Origin: an uncultured Selenomonadaceae bacterium
GTDB taxonomy: Bacteria; Bacillota; Negativicutes; Selenomonadales; Selenomonadaceae
Assembly: GCA_905236325.1 (NCBI GenBank)
Contig: CAJOPJ010000230.1
Coordinates: forward strand, 1-36,448
Length of the DNA: 36,448 bases
Direction of reading: 5' to 3'
Below, one piece after another: positions 1 to 7,900 of the stretch (position 1 is its first letter; each line of letters begins with the position of its first letter). The notes beneath the pieces were generated by a model. That model worked only from the letters and a program-made list of their open reading frames with translations, was not told where the DNA came from and made no database searches. Both the position numbers and the translations under genes were made by a program.

Positions 1-46
1 TAATAAAAATTTGTGAAATTTTAAAATCAATGAAAGGTTGATTGAC

Positions 47-1549
47 TTGAAAGTTTCTGTAATTTTATCCAGCTACAACCAAGCTGAATATGTTGCGCAG
101 TCAATTCAATCTGTTCTTGACCAGACTTTTACAGATTTTGAATTGCTGATTTATGACGACGGCTCAACCGATAACAGCCGCGAAATTATAAAAAATTTTT
201 CCGACGCGCGTATAAAACTTTTCCTGTACGATGTCAATCGCGGTCCTATTGATGCAGCGCAAGAAGCATTGAATTTTGCAAGCGGCGAGTACATTGCAAT
301 TCATCATTCCGACGACCTTTGGAAGCCGACTAAGTTGGAAAAGCAGGTTGAGTTTCTGGAAAAAAATCCTGACTACGCTGCGTGTTTTACTCAAGCAATT
401 TTTATTGATGAAAGCGGCGAAAGTTATGAACTGCCGACGGATCATCCTTACCATCATGTTTTTGAGTACAAAAATAAAACGCGCACAGAGTGGCTGAATC
501 ATTTGTTTTGGCACATGAGTTCATTTTGCAATCCAAGTTCACTTGTGCGCAATGAAAAAAATTTTATTAAATTCGACAGGCGATTTTTTCAGCTGTCCGA
601 CTTCAAAATGTGGCTGAATGTTTGTAAGCAAAAAAATTTATATGTTCTGCCGGAAAAATTGACAAAATTTCGACTGCGACGTACTGCCCAAAATTCCATG
701 AGTTCGCTGACTGTTGAAAAGGCAATACGCAATAAAAATGAATCCTACTTCACGGCGCGTGAATTTTTGCCGTTCACCAAGGACGCGCAGGAATTTTTAA
801 AAATTTTTCCTGAAGCCGAAAAATATCAAGTCAACGGCGAAATTGTAACTAAATTTGCATTTGCTGAACTTTGCCTTCAACACGCACAGCCGACTTATAA
901 AAATTTAGGCTTGGAAATTTTGTATCAGCTTTTGCAGGAAAAAAAATCTGCTGAAAAAATTAAAAAACTTTACAACTACACAGAAAAAAATTTTATTGCC
1001 GATACCGGAAAATATGATTCATTCGGCGCAAATTTGGAGTTGAAAAAACTGCACAGCGAATTATTTTTAGACTTCGGCGAAGACTTCAAGGCAGAAAATG
1101 TTTTTCAAAAAACTACTCTGCTGAATTCTGACGGCAAATTTTTTGTTGCATTCGATTGCGAATTGATTGCGCCGATTACAAGATTCAGATTCGACCCCGA
1201 AACGCGTAGCGGACTTGCAGTTAAAATTACAAAAATTGTTGTTAATGGCGAAGAAATTAAAAATTTTTCAAGCAACGCAATTTTAACTGTCGAAGATTGG
1301 AATTATTTTTTGACAGCAGATCCGCACTTTGTGATTGAAAAAAATATTTCTGAAAAAAGATTGCATGCTGAATTTACAGGCGTTGTTGAATTTGATAAAG
1401 TTACAAAAATTGAACAGCTTTTTGACAATCAACAAGAACAAATACGCCGGCTTAACGCAGAATTGAGCGGCATAAAAAATTCAGCGTCTTGGAAAATTAC
1501 AAAGCCTTTGCGCGATACAAAAAAATTTTTAAAAACAAAATTGAATTGA
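47..1549 (+). CDS. family 2 glycosyltransferase with C-terminal accessory region
   Basis: This looks like a cytoplasmic GT-A fold glycosyltransferase that transfers a sugar from a nucleotide-sugar donor during surface polysaccharide assembly. The N-terminus reads MKVSVILSSYNQ, followed by the nucleotide-binding acidic motif DDGSTD (about residues 37-42) and the DXD-like HHSDDLW (about 86-92). Beyond about residue 230 the family match ends; a helical stretch is followed by a beta-rich segment (ITRFRFDP, KIVVNGEEI) and a C-terminal SWKITKPLR motif common in polysaccharide-locus glycosyltransferases. A TTG at 38 is possible, but GAAAGG at 32-37 abuts it; the TTG at 47 lies 9 nt after GAAAGG and gives the usual family start (500 aa). 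It is 10 nt upstream of the RgpF-like gene and probably co-transcribed with it. Donor and acceptor are unknown. Confidence 0.88.
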   Translation: MKVSVILSSYNQAEYVAQSIQSVLDQTFTDFELLIYDDGSTDNSREIIKNFSDARIKLFLYDVNRGPIDAAQEALNFASGEYIAIHHSDDLWKPTKLEKQVEFLEKNPDYAACFTQAIFIDESGESYELPTDHPYHHVFEYKNKTRTEWLNHLFWHMSSFCNPSSLVRNEKNFIKFDRRFFQLSDFKMWLNVCKQKNLYVLPEKLTKFRLRRTAQNSMSSLTVEKAIRNKNESYFTAREFLPFTKDAQEFLKIFPEAEKYQVNGEIVTKFAFAELCLQHAQPTYKNLGLEILYQLLQEKKSAEKIKKLYNYTEKNFIADTGKYDSFGANLELKKLHSELFLDFGEDFKAENVFQKTTLLNSDGKFFVAFDCELIAPITRFRFDPETRSGLAVKITKIVVNGEEIKNFSSNAILTVEDWNYFLTADPHFVIEKNISEKRLHAEFTGVVEFDKVTKIEQLFDNQQEQIRRLNAELSGIKNSASWKITKPLRDTKKFLKTKLN

Positions 1550-1559
1550 GGTAAGCATT

Positions 1560-3428
1560 TTGAAAAGATTGGGCATTTTTTGCACTTATGACAGCGAAGG
1601 CATCGTTGACGACTATATTTTGTACTTGTTGCAGGAAATTAAAAAAATTTTGACGCACTTGACTATTGTCAGCAATGGCGAACCTACGCCTGAAAGTCGC
1701 AAAAAGCTTTTGCAGTTCACGGACGATTTAATCATTCGCGACAATTCCGGCTTTGATATGGAAGCTTGGCGGCAAGGCATTTTAAAGCAAAAAAATTTTT
1801 TGTCTGAGTATGATGAACTGTTAATTTTTAATGATTCGTTTTATGGACCACTGTATCCTTTCGAGGAAGTTTTTTCGCGCATGGACAAAGATTATCCCGA
1901 CGCAGATTTTTGGGGCTTAACAATTCACGGCAAAGTTGAAACTGTGCAAATGTCAACTTACGGCTACTTGCCGGAACATTTGCAGTCTTATTTTTTGATT
2001 GTGCGGAATAAAATGTTTCACAGCGCGGAATTTTTGGCTTACTGGGAAAATGCAAAAGTTGCAAAAACAATGGACGAAGCGATAACTGAACACGAAGTTT
2101 GTTTTACAAAGCATTTTGCGGATTTGGGATTTACTTACGCGGCTTATTGCGATACGCGCACTTGGGAGGAAGGTTATACAGTCAAAAATAATCATTACAT
2201 TCATTCTGCCGATAAGCTTTTGCGCGATTATCATTATCCTGTGCTGAAAAAAAAAGTTTTCTTGTATGACAGGCTTTCTGCCTTGCACGAGGATTATGGA
2301 AATATTCCGCGTGCGGCGTTGCAATTTGTTCAAGAAAATACAGATTATGATACTGCGCTGATTTGGAAAAATTTATTGCGCAAAAAAAATATTGCCGACT
2401 TAAAAACTGATTTGGCGTTGAATTATATTTTGCCGACTGATTTAGAAATTCCGACAAAAATCAATTTAAATGATGCTGTCATTATTGCGCATTTGTACTA
2501 TGAAGACTTAATGCCGACTTGCGTTGAATATCTTTGCAATGCGCCGAAGGAAATTACAATTGTCGTTACAGTCAGTTCAGCTGAAAAAAAATCTGTTGTA
2601 GAAAATTTATTTCGCAAAAAAAATCGCAACGCTGAAGTCAGACTTGTTGCGGCGCGTGGACGTGATATGTCAGCTTTGTACGTCGGTTGCGCCGATTTGT
2701 TTAAAAAATTTAAATATCTTGGTTTTGTGCACGACAAAAAATCTGCAAGAAGTGCTGCGCCTGTCAATCACGGCGAAGCATTTTTCAGGATGCTTTGGAA
2801 TAATTTTGTGCCGAGTGAAATTTTTGTTAAAAATGTTTTGGCAATTTTTGAAAAAAATCCTTGTCTTGGAATTTTATCAGTTCCTCAACCATACAACGGC
2901 GCATACCACGCAGTTTTTTTTACAAATAAATTTTGGTCACGCGCAAATTTGTTTGATATAGTTTTGCAACTTGCCGACAAATTGAAAATCTCCAGGAATT
3001 TTTTTGACAAGCAAAAAGTTCCGCCTGCTATTGGAAATGTTTTTTGGTGCAGAACTGCGGCTGTTGAATTGGTTACAAATCAAAATTGGCAGGTTGAAGA
3101 TTTTCCGCCCGAACCTATGGATATTGACGGCACAATCAGTCACGCGCTTGAAAGAATTTTGCCATACGCCGCGCAGCAGCAAGGTTTTTATACAGGTCAT
3201 TTGATGAACACGGAATTTGCGCGCGATCAAGTCGAAAATTTTACCAGCTTTTCCAGAATGTATTATGAATTTAATGTCGGTTTGGTCGGCTCAAATTTGT
3301 CAATTTTGACTGCTTGGGTTAAATACAAAATTCCGGAAAAATATTGGTTTTTACTGCGCCCTGTCAAAAAAGTCATGGACAAAAGCCAGAATTTTGTTTC
3401 AACGTTGCGCAGTCTGTTTCACAGTTAA
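1560..3428 (+). CDS. RgpF-like rhamnan/polysaccharide synthesis protein
   Basis: This 622-residue protein belongs to the RgpF family (rhamnan synthesis protein F), which takes part in assembling rhamnose-containing cell-wall polysaccharides or O-antigens in the cytoplasm. Hallmarks are the N-terminal IFCTYDSEG, the GFDMEAWR motif (about residues 64-71), FNDSFYGP (about 90-97), and a second segment with FKYLGFVHDKKS (about 380-391). The start is a TTG at 1560 preceded by GAGGT at 1548-1552, which overlaps the stop of the upstream glycosyltransferase. With that gene it forms a probable two-gene end of a surface-polysaccharide locus that continues to the left of the window. The sugar is not known from sequence, so I give no gene symbol. 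Confidence 0.86.
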   Translation: MKRLGIFCTYDSEGIVDDYILYLLQEIKKILTHLTIVSNGEPTPESRKKLLQFTDDLIIRDNSGFDMEAWRQGILKQKNFLSEYDELLIFNDSFYGPLYPFEEVFSRMDKDYPDADFWGLTIHGKVETVQMSTYGYLPEHLQSYFLIVRNKMFHSAEFLAYWENAKVAKTMDEAITEHEVCFTKHFADLGFTYAAYCDTRTWEEGYTVKNNHYIHSADKLLRDYHYPVLKKKVFLYDRLSALHEDYGNIPRAALQFVQENTDYDTALIWKNLLRKKNIADLKTDLALNYILPTDLEIPTKINLNDAVIIAHLYYEDLMPTCVEYLCNAPKEITIVVTVSSAEKKSVVENLFRKKNRNAEVRLVAARGRDMSALYVGCADLFKKFKYLGFVHDKKSARSAAPVNHGEAFFRMLWNNFVPSEIFVKNVLAIFEKNPCLGILSVPQPYNGAYHAVFFTNKFWSRANLFDIVLQLADKLKISRNFFDKQKVPPAIGNVFWCRTAAVELVTNQNWQVEDFPPEPMDIDGTISHALERILPYAAQQQGFYTGHLMNTEFARDQVENFTSFSRMYYEFNVGLVGSNLSILTAWVKYKIPEKYWFLLRPVKKVMDKSQNFVSTLRSLFHS

Positions 3429-3448
3429 TCAAAAATGAGGTTTTTTTT

Positions 3449-3526
3449 ATGAATCAAGCAGAAATTTTTAGACGATTCCGGAATTTCCTTCCGGCTCAAT
3501 GTTTTGGTTCAAGACTCAAGCAATAA
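3449..3526 (+). CDS. possible 25-residue small ORF
   Basis: A short frame starts at ATG 3449 with GAGG at 3436-3439 ten bases upstream and reads MNQAEIFRRFRNFLPAQCFG..., basic and aromatic, ending before the terminator at 3558-3594. It lies 20 nt after the RgpF-like stop. It may be a genuine small peptide or the remaining start of a lost glycosyltransferase-locus gene. I do not recognise it, and the coding evidence is only the ribosome-binding site. Confidence 0.25.
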   Translation: MNQAEIFRRFRNFLPAQCFGSRLKQ

Positions 3527-3557
3527 AAAAACAACAGCTTGATTTAAAATTTAAAAT

Positions 3558-3594
3558 AAAAAAATTGCGGCACGAATTTATGTCGCATTTTTTT
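3558..3594. terminator. bidirectional intrinsic terminator
   Basis: A stem TGCGGCA (3566-3572) pairs with TGTCGCA (3581-3587) with one G-T wobble and an 8-nt loop. It is flanked by A7 on the left and T7 on the right, so it can terminate both the RgpF-like transcript and the convergent ftsY transcript. Confidence 0.75.
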
Positions 3595-3611
3595 ATATAA
3601 AAAATCAAAAT

Positions 3612-4526
3612 TCAATTGATACCAAAAAGCGCGTCGGCAAAATCTTTCGCATTGAAAGGTCGTAAGTCGTCCAATCTTTCGCCAACGCCAACCCATTTGA
3701 CCGGAATGTTCAATTCTTCCTTGATTCCGATAACCATTCCGCCTTTAGCAGTGCCATCTAATTTAGTCAAAACAATTCCTGTAATTCCGGCAGTTTTTGA
3801 AAATAATTCAGCCTGCCGAATTGCATTTTGTCCTGTAGTTGCGTCAAGTACAAGTAAAACTTCGTGCGGTGCGCCTTCAATAGCTTTGCCGATAAGGCGA
3901 TTGATTTTTTTTAATTCCTCCATCAAGTTAGATTTATTTTGAAGTCGTCCGGCAGTATCAACAATCAAGACATCAATTTTTTTTGCGATAGCAGAGCGTG
4001 CAGCGTCCAATGCAACGGAGGAAGGATTTGAGCCTTCGGAATGTTTAACAATATCTGCGCCTGTTCTTTGCGCCCAAACTTCAAGCTGATCAATTGCACC
4101 TGCGCGAAAAGTATCAGCCGCAGCAACCATAACTTTTTTGCCGAGATTTTTGTAATAAGCCGCAAGTTTGCCGATAGTTGTAGTTTTACCTGCGCCATTA
4201 ACGCCAATCATCAAAATAACTTTCGGCGGTGCGACTTCCAAAGTTTCGCCTTCCTCAGCAATTAAGATTTCGCGAATCTGATTGGACAAAAATTTTTTAA
4301 CATCGTCCGCAGTTTCAATTTCAGCTTTGCGAATACCTTTGCGAAGTCCTGTCATCAATTTTTCAGTTGTCTTAACACCGACATCCGACATTATCAAAGT
4401 TTCTTCCAAATCTTCCAATAAGTCATCATCAACTTTAGTTGCGCCGTGCAGAAGTTCCTCAATTTTATCAGCAAATTTTTCTTTAGTTTTGCTCAAGCCG
4501 GCTTTTAATCTGTCAAAAAATCCCAT
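3612..4526 (-). CDS. ftsY: signal recognition particle receptor FtsY
   Basis: FtsY is the GTPase docking protein that receives SRP-ribosome-nascent chain complexes at the inner membrane. The NG domain is complete: P-loop GVNGAGKTTT (about residues 108-117), DTFRAGAIDQLE (about 138-149), DTAGR (about 190-194), and TKLDGTAKGG (about 254-263). The acidic A domain is almost absent, as in many Firmicutes. A longer frame to 4619 exists, but the ATG at 4526 is preceded by AAAGGTGG and begins MGFFDRLKAGL, the family norm (304 aa). In many Firmicutes ftsY follows smc; here it lies downstream of ylqD-rimM. A TATAAT on this strand (4584-4589) with a weak -35 may drive it separately. Confidence 0.96.
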   Translation of the reverse strand: MGFFDRLKAGLSKTKEKFADKIEELLHGATKVDDDLLEDLEETLIMSDVGVKTTEKLMTGLRKGIRKAEIETADDVKKFLSNQIREILIAEEGETLEVAPPKVILMIGVNGAGKTTTIGKLAAYYKNLGKKVMVAAADTFRAGAIDQLEVWAQRTGADIVKHSEGSNPSSVALDAARSAIAKKIDVLIVDTAGRLQNKSNLMEELKKINRLIGKAIEGAPHEVLLVLDATTGQNAIRQAELFSKTAGITGIVLTKLDGTAKGGMVIGIKEELNIPVKWVGVGERLDDLRPFNAKDFADALFGIN

Positions 4527-4628
4527 AATCTTGCCACCTTTCAAATTAAAATTGGAAAATTGTAACTGTTGCCTGTGCACAGGATTATAAAATAAATATT
4601 GTTCATGAAAGTCAGCCAAAATTTTATA

Positions 4629-4829
4629 TCAGTTCCAAGATTGCCATTCAAAATTATTTTTAATAACAAATCTGTGCTGGGAAAGTAAATAAGCAAAACA
4701 TCTTAAGCCTGTCCACGCATAAAAAAACAGCGAAAACGCCGGAATCGCAATATTTTTTCCACGCGGCGAGCGAATTAAAAATCTGCGACAAATGTTCGCT
4801 GTAAAAAAATAAAAATACCAAACTTGCAA
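4629..4829 (-). CDS. doubtful small ORF or gene remnant between rimM and ftsY
   Basis: A 66-residue frame begins at TTG 4829, 12 nt after the rimM stop. It contains a hydrophobic stretch (IAIPAFSLFFYAW, then CFAYLL) and ends FEWQSWN. No convincing ribosome-binding site precedes it; the only candidate is GAGG within the end of rimM. The hydrophobic-aromatic C-terminal half resembles the tail of a membrane protein more than a complete protein, so a degraded gene is as likely as a real small membrane protein. This is the only thing I can see in the 315-nt stretch 4527-4841 apart from a possible ftsY promoter. Confidence 0.25.
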   Translation of the reverse strand: MQVWYFYFFTANICRRFLIRSPRGKNIAIPAFSLFFYAWTGLRCFAYLLSQHRFVIKNNFEWQSWN

Positions 4830-4841
4830 AAAAACATTGCG

Positions 4842-5351
4842 TTAAACTTCCTCTAACTGCGCAGAATCGACAACAATTTTTTTTGCCTTAATATCAATTT
4901 CCTGAACAACGCTTTTAAGCGCAGGAATTAAAATTTCAGTTTCGCCGCGCACGATAAAAACATCATTGCTTTTTGTTTTAAGAACTTCGACAACTTTGCC
5001 GAGATTTTTATTTTGTAAGTCAAGAACTTCGCAGCCGATAATGTCGAATGTATAAAATTCGCCGTCCTCAAGTGGTGCGGCATTTTTTTTGTCGACTTGC
5101 AAAAATTGATTAGTTAGAGTCTTTGCAAGTTCACGATTGTCAAAACCTACAAATTTAATAAAAATTTCGCCGCCAATGTGATGAATTTTATCAACTTGAA
5201 AAATTTTATCGCCGACAAAAATTTCCTTCAAATTGTCGAATCTGCCTTCAAAATCAGTCAGCGGAATAATTTTTAAACTGCCGTCCAAGCCGCGAACTTT
5301 GCCCAACTTGCCTACAATTATTTTATCCCCTGATTGCAACGATTTTGTCAT
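4842..5351 (-). CDS. rimM: 16S rRNA processing protein RimM
   Basis: RimM binds ribosomal protein S19 and helps mature the 30S head. The N-terminal RimM barrel is recognisable from IIVGKLGKVRGLDGSLKI and IKFVGFDNRE, and the C-terminal PRC-barrel from FYTFDIIGCEV and LIPALKSVVQEID. The frame opens at 5372, but MTKSLQSGDKIIVG at ATG 5351 (169 aa) fits better; TTG 5339 is a second candidate. Either start overlaps the end of ylqD, implying translational coupling. The usual partner trmD is not downstream, which is unusual for a Firmicute. Confidence 0.93.
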   Translation of the reverse strand: MTKSLQSGDKIIVGKLGKVRGLDGSLKIIPLTDFEGRFDNLKEIFVGDKIFQVDKIHHIGGEIFIKFVGFDNRELAKTLTNQFLQVDKKNAAPLEDGEFYTFDIIGCEVLDLQNKNLGKVVEVLKTKSNDVFIVRGETEILIPALKSVVQEIDIKAKKIVVDSAQLEEV

Positions 5352-5718
5352 CTTCCACCAAAACTTCCACATTCATAACTTCGCGCATATTGTCGCCGAC
5401 TTTCAAGTCAATTTGACGCTCCAAAGTTCCTTGAACAATTTCTGCGCCGATAGCAAGTTTTTCCAAAGTTTCGCGGCGCACGATTGATTCTTCGCGGCGG
5501 CGTTGACGTTGTGAAATTTCATTGCCGAAAAATCTTGCAATTTCTGCGCCTTGTTCAGGATGATTTTCAAGTTCGCGTTGGCGGTCAATATTTATTTGCT
5601 TAATTTCCAAGTCCATTTGTTCAGCAGTTTTTTTCAAATCGCCAATCAAGCGTTCTTTGAGTTTTTCTGTCAACTTTGCCTTAACAGTTACAGGCACAAT
5701 CACTTTTACACTTTCCAT
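5323..5718 (-). CDS. ylqD: YlqD family protein
   Basis: This is a YlqD-family protein, a small protein of unknown function usually encoded between khpA (ylqC) and rimM in Firmicutes. The sequence begins MESVKVIVPVTVKAKLTEKLK, has a charged helical middle (about residues 20-80: QINIDRQRELENHPEQ, QRQRRREESI) and a C-terminal beta-rich tail ending VEDDKIVAIRG. AAGGAGG stands 8 nt before ATG 5718. Its 3' end overlaps rimM, the conserved neighbour, which supports the assignment. khpA and rpsP, normally upstream, are replaced here by folP. A promoter is visible at 5757-5785. Confidence 0.85.
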   Translation of the reverse strand: MESVKVIVPVTVKAKLTEKLKERLIGDLKKTAEQMDLEIKQINIDRQRELENHPEQGAEIARFFGNEISQRQRRREESIVRRETLEKLAIGAEIVQGTLERQIDLKVGDNMREVMNVEVLVEDDKIVAIRG

Positions 5719-5756
5719 TTAATTTTCCTCCTTAACAATCGGTAAACAACTTGAAC

Positions 5757-5785
5757 AGTTTACACAATTATTTCATAACTTGCAA
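5757..5785 (-). promoter_or_regulatory. promoter for ylqD-rimM
   Basis: On the minus strand TTGCAA (5780-5785) is followed after 17 nt by TAAACT (5757-5762). A 6-bp perfect inverted repeat, GTAAAC (5742-5747) and GTTTAC (5758-5763), overlaps the -10 and the start-site region and could be an operator; this is inference. Confidence 0.6.
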
Positions 5786-5792
5786 ATTTTTT

Positions 5793-6536
5793 TTATCGAA
5801 TTAGACAATCAGCCATTTTGCACATTTTTGAAATCATTTTTACATTGTGAACTCGCAAAATATCAACACCGGCTTTAATTGCCAAAACACAAATTGCGCC
5901 TGTTGCTTCGTCGCGGTTATCAACCTCAAAACCTGTTGCGTAGCCGATAACGCTTTTTCTGCTGACTCCCAATAGCGTTGGAAATTTTTTAAATTCAGCA
6001 AGATTTTTCAGCAAAATTAAATTTTCTTCCTGCGTTTTACCAAAACCAATTCCAAAATCAAAAATAACTTCAACTCCGACAGTTTTTTTCTGAATTTGCC
6101 GAAAAAAATTTTTAACAGTGCTGATAATTTCGCCGCCGCCAAAATCACAAGTTGCAATGACCGGCGCGGAATATTTTTTTGCTAAATCAAGCATTTCTGC
6201 GCTAACGCCGTGAACATCATTTATAATATTTGCACCGCACTTCAATGCAAATTCTGCAACGCTCGGCTTGTAAGTATCAATTGAAATTGGAACAGAAAAT
6301 TTTTTCACGACAGGAATTATTTTTTCAAGTCGCGAAATTTCAACTTCAGCAGTGATTGGTTCAGCGTTTGGTCTTGTTGATTCCGCGCCAATGTCAATAA
6401 TATCTGCGCCGTCGGCAACTAATTTTTCGGCTTGTTTCACTGCTTCTTCAATTGAAAAAAATTTTCCGCCGTCAGAAAATGAATCCGGCGTGATGTTTAA
6501 AATCCCCATTACCAAAGTTTTTTTACCAAGTTCCAA
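5793..6536 (-). CDS. folP: dihydropteroate synthase
   Basis: DHPS joins p-aminobenzoate to the pterin diphosphate to make dihydropteroate in folate synthesis. Family motifs are present in order: GILNITPDSFSDGG, ADIIDIGAESTRP, SIDTYKP, NIINDVHG, IFDFGIGFGKT, and LLGVSRKSVIGY. The protein is a TIM barrel of the cytoplasm. A GTG at 6548 opens the frame, but it is part of the ribosome-binding site AAGGTGG; the TTG at 6536, 8 nt after it, is the better start (247 aa, slightly short for the family). No other folate gene is adjacent. It is 74 nt upstream of ylqD. Confidence 0.95.
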   Translation of the reverse strand: MELGKKTLVMGILNITPDSFSDGGKFFSIEEAVKQAEKLVADGADIIDIGAESTRPNAEPITAEVEISRLEKIIPVVKKFSVPISIDTYKPSVAEFALKCGANIINDVHGVSAEMLDLAKKYSAPVIATCDFGGGEIISTVKNFFRQIQKKTVGVEVIFDFGIGFGKTQEENLILLKNLAEFKKFPTLLGVSRKSVIGYATGFEVDNRDEATGAICVLAIKAGVDILRVHNVKMISKMCKMADCLIR

Positions 6537-6579
6537 AATGCTTACCACCTTATTATTTACAACTTACTGCCTTTCAATC

Positions 6580-6608
6580 TTGACTTGATTTTAAATGTTT
6601 TATAAAAT
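6580..6608 (+). promoter_or_regulatory. promoter for the small helical protein gene
   Basis: TTGACT (6580-6585) is followed after 17 nt by TAAAAT (6603-6608), about 70 nt before the start codon at 6677. Confidence 0.6.
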
Positions 6609-6676
6609 TATTGCAATTTAGACAGTGGCTTTTAGAAATTAAACTTTAGCAACTCAATGAAAGGAGATATTTTTTA

Positions 6677-7060
6677 ATGGCAACTTTAGACAGATTTAAA
6701 GACGCGCTGAAAATTGGAATATCTTTCGGCGACGGCGGACCTAACAGGCAACTTACCGCGCAGATGAAATATGACTACTTGGCGGCAGTTCATACTATGG
6801 AACAACTTACAAATTTGACTGCAGAATTTGAAGAACGCAAAAAACGCCGTGACGCATTGCGTGAAAAACTTTCCGACAGTTGCAGAAAGTCTTTGCAAAA
6901 AATTGCTGAAGGCGATGGAATTTTAACTGTTAAACAAATTGACTCCGCAATTAAAGGTCTTACAGAATTTAGAAATGAACTTGTTAAACTTGACAGCGTT
7001 GAAGGCGAAAGTGAAAAATTGTTTAAGTTCATTGAGGACGGAATTTCAGCCGGACACTAA
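6677..7060 (+). CDS. small helical protein of unknown function
   Basis: I do not recognise this 127-residue protein. It starts MATLDRFKDALKIGISFGDG at an ATG preceded by AAAGGAGAT, a strong ribosome-binding site. The rest is predicted mostly helical and highly charged (EFEERKKRRDALREKL about residues 50-65, then SAIKGLTEFRNELVKL), with no signal peptide, membrane segment or cysteine cluster. It has its own promoter upstream and is followed directly by the tRNA-Arg promoter, so it is monocistronic. A cytoplasmic coiled-coil protein is the most that can be said. Confidence 0.75.
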   Translation: MATLDRFKDALKIGISFGDGGPNRQLTAQMKYDYLAAVHTMEQLTNLTAEFEERKKRRDALREKLSDSCRKSLQKIAEGDGILTVKQIDSAIKGLTEFRNELVKLDSVEGESEKLFKFIEDGISAGH

Positions 7061-7061
7061 T

Positions 7062-7090
7062 TTGACAGCTAAAATTTTTTGTGCTAGATT
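7062..7090 (+). promoter_or_regulatory. promoter for tRNA-Arg
   Basis: TTGACA (7062-7067), a 17-nt spacer ending TGTGC, and TAGATT (7085-7090). It begins 1 nt after the stop codon of the preceding gene and lies 16 nt before the mature tRNA 5' end. Confidence 0.75.
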
Positions 7091-7106
7091 TTTATAAACT
7101 GAAAGT

Positions 7107-7181
7107 GTGCTTGTAGTCCAGTGGATAGGACGTCGGCCTCCGGAGCCGGAAGCGCGGGTTCAACTCCCGCCAAGCGCACCA
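7107..7181 (+). tRNA. tRNA-Arg (anticodon CCG)
   Basis: A complete 75-nt cloverleaf can be drawn. The acceptor GTGCTTG pairs with CAAGCGC (one G-T wobble), followed by discriminator A and an encoded CCA (7179-7181). The D stem is GTCC/GGAC. The anticodon stem is TCGGC/GCCGG around the loop CTCCGGA, giving CCG. The T stem is GCGGG/CCCGC around TTCAACT. It reads CGG arginine codons. A T9 run (7182-7190) follows directly and probably ends transcription. Confidence 0.97.
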
Positions 7182-7235
7182 TTTTTTTTTGATAATTTAA
7201 TTTTTTTACTAATGTACTTAGTCATAAATTTTCAC

Positions 7236-7268
7236 AAAAAAAAATTAGCCGGAAAAAAATCTGGCTAA
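7236..7268 (-). terminator. intrinsic terminator of the YhcH-family gene
   Basis: On the minus strand TTAGCC pairs with GGCTAA around a 12-nt T-rich loop and is followed by a run of nine T. The first stem arm includes the stop codon of the gene. Confidence 0.7.
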
Positions 7269-7771
7269 ATATTCAAAATTACAGATTCATCATCAAGGAC
7301 AAGTTCAACCGGAACCTTGACGACAATTTTTGTTACATGTTCCGGCGCGTCGTCGTCCAATGAACCGCACGGTCTGTGAACATCGAGCGGAAATAAAACT
7401 GCGTAATTTCTGGCGCAAAGCATAACCGAACTTTCAGGAGTCAACGCTTGATAAAATGCGACATCGGCTTTTTCATCATAAGCCGAAACAAGTTTTAAGT
7501 CCGGACTTAGCGGACACCAACCTAAAACTTCCTCGCCGGCAAAAACATACTGAACATCAATAAATTTTTTGTGTGACTCCGGCTTGCAATCTTCAATCGG
7601 CTTTGTGTCATAATGCTGAACCTTGACAATAAAATCTGTGTGCGGCATTGGATATGCGCCGTCCTGAAAATTTTTAAAGTCAGTCGTTCGCAAGTATTCC
7701 AGCACAGAATAAATCACAGGATGAAAATCTCCGCCGTCTTTGTCAATGTTGTCAATATTTCCAATAAACAT
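7265..7771 (-). CDS. YhcH/YjgK/YiaL (EbgC) family protein
   Basis: This 168-residue protein belongs to the YhcH/YjgK/YiaL family (DUF386), a single-domain beta-barrel related to the EbgC subunit of evolved beta-galactosidase; some members (NanQ) act in sialic acid catabolism as anomerases. Conserved features are the charged KKFIDVQYVFAGEE segment (about residues 68-81), the tail DVHRPCG (about 129-135) with its likely metal-binding His, and VTKIVVKVP near the end. It starts at ATG 7771 after GGAGG and has its own promoter and terminator, so it is monocistronic. No sugar transporter or sialic-acid gene is adjacent, so the substrate is unknown. Confidence 0.9.
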   Translation of the reverse strand: MFIGNIDNIDKDGGDFHPVIYSVLEYLRTTDFKNFQDGAYPMPHTDFIVKVQHYDTKPIEDCKPESHKKFIDVQYVFAGEEVLGWCPLSPDLKLVSAYDEKADVAFYQALTPESSVMLCARNYAVLFPLDVHRPCGSLDDDAPEHVTKIVVKVPVELVLDDESVILNI

Positions 7772-7802
7772 TTCTCAACCTCCAAAATCCTTTCCTGCAG
7801 TT

Positions 7803-7831
7803 ATTATATCAGCAATTAAAAAAACAGGCAA
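7803..7831 (-). promoter_or_regulatory. promoter for the YhcH-family gene
   Basis: Minus-strand TTGCCT (7826-7831), 17-nt spacer ending TGA, TATAAT (7803-7808); about 30 nt from the -10 to the start codon. Confidence 0.65.
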
Positions 7832-7900
7832 AACTTTTGATTTATTTTTGTTAATGTGATAATGTTTAGCAGAATTGATTTAGGAATGAGGAATGCGAAT

